From: Brevibacillus massiliensis
GTDB taxonomy: Bacteria; Bacillota; Bacilli; Brevibacillales; Brevibacillaceae
Assembly: GCF_000311785.1 (NCBI RefSeq)
Contig: NZ_HE978543.1
Location: 144,973-208,972, forward strand
Length of the DNA stretch: 64,000 bases
Direction: 5' to 3'
Shown: in pieces, positions 9,879-16,688 of the stretch
How positions within the stretch are numbered: the first letter of the stretch is position 1
Layout of the letters: every line of letters starts with the position of its first letter
Made by a program: the position numbers and the translations under genes
The notes under the pieces: model-generated
Seen by the model: only the letters and a program-made list of their open reading frames with translations
Told to the model about the DNA's origin: nothing
The model's database searches: none

Positions 9879-11555
9879 TCAAAGCGTCAAATGTTCCGCA
9901 ATGGGCCCTAATACAAGAGCCGGCAAGAAGGTCAATGCCCCGATCATGAGGACAGTTCCTACCAAAATCCCTGCGAACATTTTGTTGTCCGTGCGGAATG
10001 TCCCGATCGTTTCCGGCACCCACTGCTTCCGCACAAAAGAGCCGGCGACACCGAGCAGCGCGATGATGGAAATGTACCGCCCGAACAACATGACGAGACC
10101 TGTAGTGATATTCCAGAAGGACGTATTATCTCTCAGCCCTTCAAAACCTGAACCGTTGTTGGCCGCGGAAGACGTATATTCATACAGCACCTGTGAAATG
10201 CCGTGGAATCCGGGATTGCTGATCGCACCTTTGCCCAGATCCGTCATGAAAGCGATCGCCGTAGGAACGAGAATGATCAGCGGATGGGCCAAAATGGCAA
10301 TGGCCACCAGCTTCATTTCGCGGACTTCGATTTTTCGTCCCAAAAACTCCGGCGTACGGCCTACCATCAGTCCCGATAAAAATACAGCCAAAATGGCATA
10401 CATTAACATGTTTACCAGACCGACTCCGTTGCCACCAAACACGCAGTTCAGCATCATTTGGGCAAGCGGCACCAAACCGCCGAGCGGAGTTAAGGTATCA
10501 TGCATGTTGTTGACGCTTCCCGTCGTCGCCGCCGTGGTTACGGTAGTGAAGAGCGCCGATTGGGCCACCCCGAACCGGACTTCTTTTCCCTCCATGCTGC
10601 CCTGCGATGCATCGATCCCTAAAGCGTTTATTGCCGGATTGCCTCTCATTTCGGAGCTGTAAATCAGCGACAAAGATGCGACAAACAGAATGAGCATCGC
10701 GCTGAAAATGATCCAGCCCTGTTTCTGATTTTTGGCAAATCGTCCAAAGGTATAGGTCAGGGCCGCCGGGATGCACCACATCGACAACATCTCGATCACG
10801 TTGGTTAACGGGTTCGGGTTCTCGAACGGATGCGACGAGTTGGCTCCGAAAAATCCGCCGCCATTTGTTCCCAAGTGCTTGATTGAGACGAGCGAAGCGA
10901 CCGGGCCCATCGCAATCTGCTGGGATTCGCCTTCCAATGTCGTGGCTTGAATCGTCGGGTGCAACGTTTGCGGCACTTGCAAAGCCACCAATGCCAGTGC
11001 AACGATGAACGACATCGGAATGAGCAAGCGGGTATGCGCCTTGACAAAGTCGACGAAAAAATTGCCGAGTGTGTTGCCTTTGCTCGTTAACCCGCGAATA
11101 AAGGCGATGGCTACGACAATCCCCGTTGCTGCCGAGGTGAACATCATCATGATGATCACCGCCATTTGCGAAAAGTAGGACAGCCCCGATTCGCCGCTGT
11201 AATGCTGCAAGTTCGTATTGGTCATAAAACTGATCACGGTGTTGAAGGAAAGCGACGGTTCCATATTGTCCGTCCCGTTCGGGTTGAACGGCAATACGTT
11301 TTGCATACGTAGGATGATATAACTGACCATAACCAATACAACATTCGTTAAAATCAAACTCAGCGCGTATGTTTTCCAGGTCATTTCCGTGCGGTTTTTC
11401 AGGCCGGCCAGCCCATAGATGGCTTTCTCGACCGGTCCAAACAGCTTATTCGTACGGTTGTCCTGGTTGGAAAAAATATGATAGATATACGTTCCCAAGG
11501 GCTTGACGGTCAAGATCAACAGCAGGATGACCGCCGCCATTTGCACAATGCCCAT
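9879..11555 (-). CDS. kdpA: Potassium-transporting ATPase KdpA subunit
   Basis: KdpA is the channel-like subunit that selects potassium from outside. The 558 residues show the repeated filter-region glycine motifs of the SKT superfamily (LGTNGGGFFGANSSHPFENPNP lies around residues 230-250 and NNGSGFEGL later) and about ten membrane segments. ATG at 11555 is preceded by GAGGAGG at good distance. It is followed by kdpB and preceded by kdpF, the normal gene order. Confidence 0.98.
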   Translation of the reverse strand: MGIVQMAAVILLLILTVKPLGTYIYHIFSNQDNRTNKLFGPVEKAIYGLAGLKNRTEMTWKTYALSLILTNVVLVMVSYIILRMQNVLPFNPNGTDNMEPSLSFNTVISFMTNTNLQHYSGESGLSYFSQMAVIIMMMFTSAATGIVVAIAFIRGLTSKGNTLGNFFVDFVKAHTRLLIPMSFIVALALVALQVPQTLHPTIQATTLEGESQQIAMGPVASLVSIKHLGTNGGGFFGANSSHPFENPNPLTNVIEMLSMWCIPAALTYTFGRFAKNQKQGWIIFSAMLILFVASLSLIYSSEMRGNPAINALGIDASQGSMEGKEVRFGVAQSALFTTVTTAATTGSVNNMHDTLTPLGGLVPLAQMMLNCVFGGNGVGLVNMLMYAILAVFLSGLMVGRTPEFLGRKIEVREMKLVAIAILAHPLIILVPTAIAFMTDLGKGAISNPGFHGISQVLYEYTSSAANNGSGFEGLRDNTSFWNITTGLVMLFGRYISIIALLGVAGSFVRKQWVPETIGTFRTDNKMFAGILVGTVLMIGALTFLPALVLGPIAEHLTL

Positions 11556-11595
11556 TGTTTTGCCTCCTCAAACGTTTTGATCTGCAGGCACCACT

Positions 11596-11673
11596 TCAAA
11601 ATTTCTCCGGATTGACTAATACATAAACCAAATACAAGAAAACAAAAACGATACAAGCGTATAGGAGTATCAT
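11596..11673 (-). CDS. kdpF: KdpF small membrane subunit
   Basis: A 25-residue hydrophobic peptide starting MILLYACIVFVFLYL and ending in NPEKF. KdpF is a roughly 25-30 residue lipid-like stabiliser of KdpFABC, and the position 40 bases upstream of kdpA fits exactly. A GGGAGAG ribosome site precedes the ATG at 11673. Confidence 0.9.
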   Translation of the reverse strand: MILLYACIVFVFLYLVYVLVNPEKF

Positions 11674-11686
11674 GGACTCTCTCTCC

Positions 11687-11788
11687 CTATTCGTTGAATT
11701 TGTTGACCGTATGCCCGCACCAGGCTAAAAAAGCGCAAAATAACCCGTATGTTCCGGCAAGCAGCAAAATCATCCCTACATCTGTCAT
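11687..11788 (-). CDS. 33-residue single-span membrane peptide upstream of kdpF
   Basis: ATG at 11788 has an AGGAGG ribosome site with ideal spacing. The peptide has one membrane segment (MILLLAGTYGLFCAFLAWC) followed by a short polar tail. Its stop lies 13 bases before the kdpF start. I recall comparable small hydrophobic ORFs next to kdpF in other bacteria, but no characterised function. It may be an extra Kdp accessory subunit (inference). Confidence 0.75.
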   Translation of the reverse strand: MTDVGMILLLAGTYGLFCAFLAWCGHTVNKFNE

Positions 11789-11877
11789 CGCTGTTCCTCC
11801 TATATAACGAAATCTAGCCTGAGCAAAAACTCTTCGCTTCGCATGTATATACGTGTATCACCCAACTTCACCAATCG

Positions 11878-12018
11878 TTATCGTTCCTCTTCTTGTCTAT
11901 TATTGGTTAACGTTACATAGGCAATCCTTTTTCTTTTGAACCGTTTCAAAAAATGTTCTCCAGCTTTGTTCGGTGCGGACACGACCATACATTCCTGTAT
12001 GAACTCATGTTGTTTCAT
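11878..12018 (-). CDS. 46-residue basic leader protein in the kdp transcript
   Basis: A short ORF between the riboswitch terminators and the membrane-peptide gene, starting MKQHEFIQECMVVSAPNK and ending in a basic stretch (FLKRFKRKR). The ATG at 12018 is nine bases from AAGGAG; another in-frame ATG at 12024 is too close. The ribosome site is buried in the hairpin at 12025-12054. I do not recognise the family. It could be a regulatory leader ORF or a small Kdp regulator; coding status is likely but unproven. Confidence 0.5.
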   Translation of the reverse strand: MKQHEFIQECMVVSAPNKAGEHFLKRFKRKRIAYVTLTNNRQEEER

Positions 12019-12024
12019 TTTCAT

Positions 12025-12054
12025 CTTCTCCTTGAAAACGATTTTCAAGAGAAG
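12025..12054 (-). promoter_or_regulatory. Hairpin sequestering the ribosome site of the 46-residue ORF
   Basis: CTTCTCTTGAAAA pairs with TTTTCAAGGAGAAG (one bulged G) around a TCG loop, so the GGAG of the ribosome site lies inside a 13-bp stem. There is no T-tract, which argues against a terminator. Confidence 0.65.
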
Positions 12055-12059
12055 GCAAC

Positions 12060-12100
12060 AAAAAAGAAGCCATGCGAAGAGGAACTCTTCTCGTGGCTTC
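12060..12100 (-). terminator. Second terminator of the kdp leader
   Basis: GAAGCCA pairs with TGGCTTC and the stem continues through GAGAAGAG/CTCTTC around a TTCC turn. A TTTTTT run follows. It acts on transcripts that pass the c-di-AMP aptamers. Confidence 0.85.
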
Positions 12101-12112
12101 CTGGGCACAGGT

Positions 12113-12132
12113 AAAAAACGTGTCCAAACACG
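12113..12132 (-). terminator. First terminator, directly after the proximal aptamer
   Basis: CGTGT-TTGG-ACACG followed by six T residues, about 20 bases after the conserved 3' end of the proximal c-di-AMP aptamer. This is the likely expression platform of the switch. Confidence 0.75.
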
Positions 12133-12150
12133 ATCATCGTTGCCTCTCTC

Positions 12151-12310
12151 GGTACGCTTACGAGGTTAGCTGACGGATTCGGGCGTGAGAGTCGCCCTAC
12201 CTGCAAGGAAGTGCTTTACTTCCCCAAAGGATTCACCCCATGTGCCGCATAGACGGCACGATTTGGTTCCCCCGCTTCCGTTTTTCACGGGACTCAGCGA
12301 TAAAGACGGT
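12151..12310 (-). ncRNA. c-di-AMP riboswitch (ydaO/yuaA type), proximal copy
   Basis: On the minus strand the conserved ydaO blocks occur in order: ATCGCTGAGTCC, GGGGGAACC (12265-12273), GGGGTGAATCC (12229-12239), GTAGGGCGACTC (about 12190-12200), then a 22-base 3' block running from CCGAATCCGTC to GCTAACCTCG (12161-12182). This class binds c-di-AMP and usually switches expression off when ligand is high; it is known upstream of potassium-transport genes. It is the copy nearest kdp and is followed by two terminators. Confidence 0.93.
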
Positions 12311-12388
12311 ATTACTACTCTGAACAACCGCAGCAGCATTCACCCTGCAGTTGAATGCAACATTACTAGTCTCATCATCCTCTCCCCC

Positions 12389-12416
12389 GTAAACAATCGC
12401 CATAAGGATTGTTTAC
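12389..12416 (-). other. Stem-loop between the two riboswitches
   Basis: GTAAACAATC and GATTGTTTAC pair perfectly over 10 bp around an 8-base loop, but the following bases are G-rich, so it is not an ordinary terminator. It may insulate the folding of the two aptamers. A 12-codon ORF starting behind GGGGGAGAGG follows; its status is unknown. Confidence 0.6.
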
Positions 12417-12427
12417 TTCAACACTTC

Positions 12428-12605
12428 CGAGGTTAGCTGACGGATTCGGGCGGTGAGAGTCGCCCTACCTCAAGACAAGAACCCATGGTATTCAAGTCTT
12501 ACGGATTCACCCCTGACCATCCGAATTCGACTCTCACATCGAACATGGATCATCGTTTGGTTCCCCCGGTTCCTTAAATAGGAATTCAGCGATTCAATTT
12601 GGAAA
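12428..12605 (-). ncRNA. c-di-AMP riboswitch (ydaO/yuaA type), distal copy
   Basis: A second full set of ydaO blocks: TCGCTGAATTCC, GGGGGAACC (12559-12567), GGGGTGAATCC (12503-12513), GGTAGGGCGACTC, and a 3' block at 12428-12449 that is identical over 22 bases to that of the proximal copy. It is transcribed first, starting about ten bases after the predicted start point. No terminator of its own is seen, so the two aptamers probably share the downstream terminators. Confidence 0.93.
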
Positions 12606-12623
12606 AATTGAATCTTGAATTGT

Positions 12624-12652
12624 ATCTTACGCCTGCGAATCAGGAATGTAAA
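12624..12652 (-). promoter_or_regulatory. Sigma-A promoter of the kdp operon
   Basis: TTTACA (12647-12652) and TAAGAT (12624-12629) on the minus strand with exactly 17 bases between. The transcript would begin near 12616 and open with a short palindromic hairpin (12591-12614) before the distal aptamer. Confidence 0.8.
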
Positions 12653-12762
12653 GCATTGCAAAATGGAAATATAGATGAATTACTTGTGCTTTTGAAATAT
12701 AATGTCACTTATTTTCATGATTTCCTTTGACTATCTCACTATTTCTCGCTTTTTCATCTATC

Positions 12763-12792
12763 AAAAATAAGAAAACCCGAGCGAAGCCCGGG
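12763..12792 (-). terminator. Terminator after yajQ
   Basis: CCCGGGC-TTC-GCTCGGG followed by TTTTCTTATTTTT on the minus strand. It separates yajQ from the kdp promoter. Confidence 0.88.
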
Positions 12793-12829
12793 CCTTTTGA
12801 TGTGCGAACATTGTGGTTGGGAAGAGAAA

Positions 12830-13322
12830 CTAGCGATAATTGATAAATTGTACCTCGATTGGCAAATCCGCTTGATTAATTGCCGCAATCACTTTTTGTA
12901 AATCGTCTCTGCTTTTACCCGTAACGCGAATTTGGTCATCCTGTATTTGGCTTTTCACTTTCAATCCTGTCTCTTTGATGATTGTGTTGATTTTCTTGGC
13001 GTTCTCCTTGTCGATTCCTTGTACCAGCTTCGCCCGCTGTCTGACAGTGCCGCCGGCAGCCGGTTCCAACTTGGAGTATTCCAAATTTTTTACAGAGACA
13101 CCCCGCTTGATCAGCTTGCCGAGCAGAACATCTTTTACTTGACCGAGCTTAAACTCATCATCGGATACGAGGACGATTTCTTCTTTCTCTAGTGAAATGC
13201 TGCTTTTACTCCCTTTAAAGTCAAAGCGGTTCTCTATCTCTTTCAAAGCGATGTGAATGGCGTTGGTCACCTCTGACAGGTCCACCTGTGAAACAATGTC
13301 AAATGAACTTTCTTTACTCATC
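12830..13322 (-). CDS. yajQ: YajQ-family nucleotide-binding protein
   Basis: Cytoplasmic protein of the YajQ (UPF0234) family. Members have been reported to bind nucleotides including cyclic di-GMP and to act as effectors; the role in Firmicutes is unsettled. The conserved N-terminus [18 protein letters not shown], the [10 protein letters not shown] block and the C-terminal [12 protein letters not shown] are all present. ATG at 13322 follows GGGAGACG and gives 163 residues, the normal length. It stands alone with its own terminator. Confidence 0.93.
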
Positions 13323-13509
13323 CCGCGTCTCCCTTTCATTTGATGCTGCTGTATGATACTACCATTTTACCACAGTTGAATCGAGAGCGTGCATGGTAAC
13401 CCTCAAACAACGAGTTGAGAACTGGAACCAGGAAAAGGGGGACCAGTGCGCCACAGCCATCGTTTGATCTCGTCTCCGACCTTAGACAAAAAAAGACAAC
13501 TTCCGTGCG

Positions 13510-14631
13510 TTACTCCAGTGACCAGTGCGGCTTCGGCTCCTTCATGCTGACGATCAGTCCCAGTGCCAGCATGTTCGTGACCAGTGAACTGCCGCCGTAG
13601 CTGACAAACGGCAGCGGCAATCCTGTGATCGGGGAAAGACCGATGTTCATGCCGATGTTGACAAAGATCTGAAAGGCCCACATCGTCACCATGCCGCTGA
13701 TAAAAAAGGCGGCAAACGGATCGGGGGTAGTCATTGCCCACTGTACCAACCAATAAAAGAGCAGCAGGTATAACAGCAGCAAAACACTGGCACCGATAAA
13801 TCCCCATTGTTGAGCAATGACCGCAAAAATAAAATCGGTATGCTGTTCGGGCAAGCGTCCCCCTGCCATCGGCAGCAGCCGGAAGAGATTGGTCCCGCTC
13901 AATTGACCGCTGCCCACTACTTTTCTCGCTTTGATATACTGATACCCGCTGCCTAGCGGATCGGCTTCCGGGTGCAAAAAGGAGGTGAGCCGCTCGAATT
14001 GATGGGGCCGGACCACCTCGTAAAAGATTTGGGGTGAAATGCTGTGCAGCGAGTACAGTCCGATCGCCAGCAACATGCCGCACAACAGCGCCCCGGCATG
14101 GATCCAGCGGGACAGCTTGGTCAGCACAAAAAAACACCCCAGCATTGACAAGTAGACAAGCGCCATCCCCAAATCGGGTTGAAGCATCAGGGCGGCCATC
14201 GGAATCAGCAAAACCAACAAGACCTGAAGCAGCGGCCATGAACGGTCAAACACCCCTTGCTGCTGTTCATACAACCGGGCCAGCAGGAAGAGCGTCGTGA
14301 TGCGGGCCAGTTCAGAAGGCTGTACGCTGACAAAGCCGAGGTCGATCCAACTGAGTGCCCCATTCACTTTTTTCCCCAGAAAAAAGACGCTGAGCAAGAA
14401 AGCGATGCCCAGCACGTAAAGCCAGAGGGAATACTGCGACAACCGGTGGTAATCGCAGCTGCGCAAAAACAGCAGCAGCCCGCCCCCCATCAACGCCCAA
14501 ATCAGCTGTTTGACGACGTACTTCTGGCTTGTGTAGTCCCGGGTCGCTGTGTAAATGGCGACCAGGCTAACGGTCAAAAGGCACAGCAAGGTAATATAGA
14601 TGAGCGCTTCCCGCTGTTTGGTGTCCGGCAA
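13510..14631 (-). CDS. rodA: RodA-type SEDS peptidoglycan polymerase
   Basis: Ten-span membrane protein of the SEDS family, which polymerises lipid II into glycan strands together with a class B penicillin-binding protein. Visible signatures are the catalytic aspartate in LQPDLGMAL, LPEQHTDFIFAV, and NIGMNIGLSPITGLPLPFVSYGGSSL spread over the C-terminal third; the NIGM form points to RodA (elongation) rather than FtsW. The TTG at 14631 has AGGAGGAG upstream, giving 373 residues, normal length. No partner penicillin-binding protein is adjacent. Confidence 0.88.
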   Translation of the reverse strand: MPDTKQREALIYITLLCLLTVSLVAIYTATRDYTSQKYVVKQLIWALMGGGLLLFLRSCDYHRLSQYSLWLYVLGIAFLLSVFFLGKKVNGALSWIDLGFVSVQPSELARITTLFLLARLYEQQQGVFDRSWPLLQVLLVLLIPMAALMLQPDLGMALVYLSMLGCFFVLTKLSRWIHAGALLCGMLLAIGLYSLHSISPQIFYEVVRPHQFERLTSFLHPEADPLGSGYQYIKARKVVGSGQLSGTNLFRLLPMAGGRLPEQHTDFIFAVIAQQWGFIGASVLLLLYLLLFYWLVQWAMTTPDPFAAFFISGMVTMWAFQIFVNIGMNIGLSPITGLPLPFVSYGGSSLVTNMLALGLIVSMKEPKPHWSLE

Positions 14632-14712
14632 GGCAAACTCCTCCTGGCTTCCCGTATTCCCAGGTAGTTTGCCCCAATCCTGCCTGTTTTTTCACGTATC
14701 GCGAGAAGGTTT

Positions 14713-15560
14713 TTACTTTGCGCTGAACTGCACATCGCCCATTTTAGTCTGCAAGGCAACGACTGGTCCCCCGGTTCCGATCGTACCGGTCACCTCGTTG
14801 TCCGATACCTTTGTAAGAGCATACCGGCAGCATCTGCTGCAGCATCTCCAGCAAACGTTTTGAGGTGAACCTGTGCCGATGACGGGGCAGTCAAGCTCGA
14901 CAGCACAATATCCCCGGCAGATGACTCGACTTGGATGTCTTTCTCGATCCCGTTCATCACGATCGCGACATCACCCGCGCTATTTTTGACGGACAATCCC
15001 GCGGCAATCTTTTGGGCAGACAGATCGCCTGCCTTCTGCACGACATCCAGCGCATCGCCGGAAAATCCGTTGATGTCAATGTCGCCGGCGAGACTGGATA
15101 CCGCTGCCTGTCTTGCCTTGACTCCCTTAAGGGAAATGTCACCCGCTTTCGAGTCGATTTTGAGCTCTTCAAACGTTTTTTCCGGCAGCGCAACCTCGAT
15201 TTTTGCCCCTGGCGAGAATCCGATCTGCAGAGAATTCTGCAGCATCTTTGCCGTAACCCGGACCACTCCGTTGGATGTTTCGGCAGCCAACTCGTATTGC
15301 TCTTTGCGCTTCTCGTCTCCGAACAATTTCACTTCAATCTGATCGGTGGCACCCGGTAAGATCTCGATATCGGCAGCGTCCGAAACCACTTCCAGCCGTT
15401 GAATCCCGGCAGCGTCCTGATTTGCTTCGGCCAACAACTGCCGCTCAAGCGGATGAATCGCCGGAAAGCCCTCAATCGAAATCACAACGACGCTTCCCAA
15501 CACCCCGATTGCCAAACCGATAAGCGCCACGATAGTCACTTTTTTCAACAGTTGATCCAT
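14713..15560 (-). pseudogene. DUF4097-type envelope protein with a C-terminal frameshift
   Basis: One N-terminal membrane segment (VTIVALIGLAIGVLGSVVVI) precedes a right-handed beta-helix-like DUF4097 domain with repeated AGDI/AGDL/AGDV turns. Reading from 15560 meets a TGA at 14790 after LLQRYRTTR. One base earlier the next frame continues with ALTKVSDNEVTGTIGTGG and ends QTKMGDVQFSAK at 14713, the normal family ending, so one base is missing near GGTAT. The gene is two bases from the DUF1700 gene in a PadR cassette. It could be a real mutation or a sequencing error. Confidence 0.8.
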
Positions 15561-15561
15561 T

Positions 15562-16117
15562 TTATCTCCCCCTGATGATGCGAACGTTCACCTGCAGGTA
15601 TTTGAGAAACAAGCGGTAGATCCACTTCGTTAGGTAGATCATCCCGACACCCAGCAAAAGGCCGAGACTGCAGGTCGTCATCACCAAAAAAATCGGCCCG
15701 ATCCCGGTAAGCGAACCGTTCAGCATGTATTCACCGACGAGCGCAAACGGTGAGATGATCAGCGCCAGTGCCGCCGCGTAGAGCGCGACCAGAATTCCAA
15801 CAACAGCCACCAGTGGCCCGGCTACGACCAGCAGATTGAAAAAATCCCATCCCGACCGTGGCAAGGACCGCGCGGGTGACATTCCCCATCGAGACATGCT
15901 CCTTCGCCTTGCCGATGTAGTAGTTCGCGATCAATTCCTTTGCGATCGCTTTGGGCTGGCCCAGCGCCTTGCATACTTCCTCCTCGCTTTTTCCCGCTTC
16001 CATGGCAATCGCAAAATGCTCCTCGTAGTCATATAAAATATCGCGCCGCTCGGCTTCGGGAAGTACTTTGAGCAAAGCTTCCAGCGTCCCGATGTATTCA
16101 GCCCTCTTCACTGCCAA
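15562..16117 (-). pseudogene. DUF1700 membrane protein with a homopolymer frameshift
   Basis: The N-terminal part (TLEALLKVLPEAERRDILYDYEEHF, as in DUF1700 proteins that accompany PadR regulators) is read from 16117 to VLATVGMGFF. The hydrophobic C-terminal part with FNLLVVAGPLVAVVGILVALY follows in another frame. The switch is at a run of six T residues on the minus strand; five T residues would join the frames perfectly. Other than that the protein is complete, with about four membrane segments. It overlaps padR by 20 bases and is followed by the DUF4097 gene. Confidence 0.8.
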
Positions 16118-16427
16118 TACCCTCCTCGATTAATTGGTCTACTCCCCGGGAAAATGTCTTCCACTCCGCCACCAGCGCGGACACATACGCTCTTCCCCGC
16201 TCCGTAAGCTGGTAGTACTTGCGCGGCGGCCCTTCGGTCGACTCCACCAGGTAGGTAGAAAAGTACCCCTCCTGGGTTAAGCGGCGTAGCAGCGGATAGA
16301 CACTCCCCTCAGCGATCTCGAACTTCTCCGAGATGCTGTTGACCAACTCGTAGCCATACCTGTCTTTTCGTACCGTCAGGGCGAGCACACACAGTTCCAG
16401 CACCCCTTTCTTGAACTGGACATTCAA
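16098..16427 (-). CDS. PadR-family transcriptional regulator
   Basis: 109-residue winged-helix repressor of the PadR family. The recognition region (YGYELVNSISEKF...GSVYPLLRRL) and the wing with GPPRKYYQLTERGRAYV are canonical. TTG at 16427 is used because AGAGGTGAT lies six bases upstream. Such short PadR proteins commonly control the DUF1700/DUF4097 genes they are co-transcribed with, and several respond to cell-envelope stress or drugs. Repeated GTACTGT elements in the promoter are likely its operators. Confidence 0.9.
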   Translation of the reverse strand: MNVQFKKGVLELCVLALTVRKDRYGYELVNSISEKFEIAEGSVYPLLRRLTQEGYFSTYLVESTEGPPRKYYQLTERGRAYVSALVAEWKTFSRGVDQLIEEGIGSEEG

Positions 16428-16461
16428 GCACCCATCACCTCTATGTTAAGTGTTGTTATTA

Positions 16462-16542
16462 AGTACTGTTCATTACGAGGTACTGTGCAATGACATATTC
16501 TTGAAGCAAGAAAATCATACCATCCGGTACTGTATATTGCAA
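16462..16542 (-). promoter_or_regulatory. PadR operon promoter with three GTACTGT repeats
   Basis: TTGCAA (16537-16542) and TATGAT (16514-16519) on the minus strand are 17 bases apart. The element ACAGTAC(C/T) occurs three times: within the spacer (16526-16533) and at 16479-16486 and 16462-16469. The arrangement suggests PadR autorepression (inference). Confidence 0.65.
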
Positions 16543-16616
16543 GGTACCAAACAAAGCTTTTTTCAAGTGGTTTCGTAAAATTGGTTGGAAGCCGCTCACT
16601 ACTGAATCATTCGTTG

Positions 16617-16654
16617 CAATAAAACGGCGTTGGGCGCTGATCCACCCAACGCCG
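16617..16654 (-). terminator. Terminator after pepF
   Basis: CGGCGTTGGG pairs perfectly with CCCAACGCCG over 10 bp and is followed by TTTTATT on the minus strand. Confidence 0.9.
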
Positions 16655-16688
16655 CACTGTCGGCAATTTTAGTCCCTTTTCGGAAGTA

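Noticed and set aside
12389-12416. Terminator for the distal riboswitch
   Set aside because: The stem is perfect but is followed by GGGGGAGAGG instead of a T-tract.
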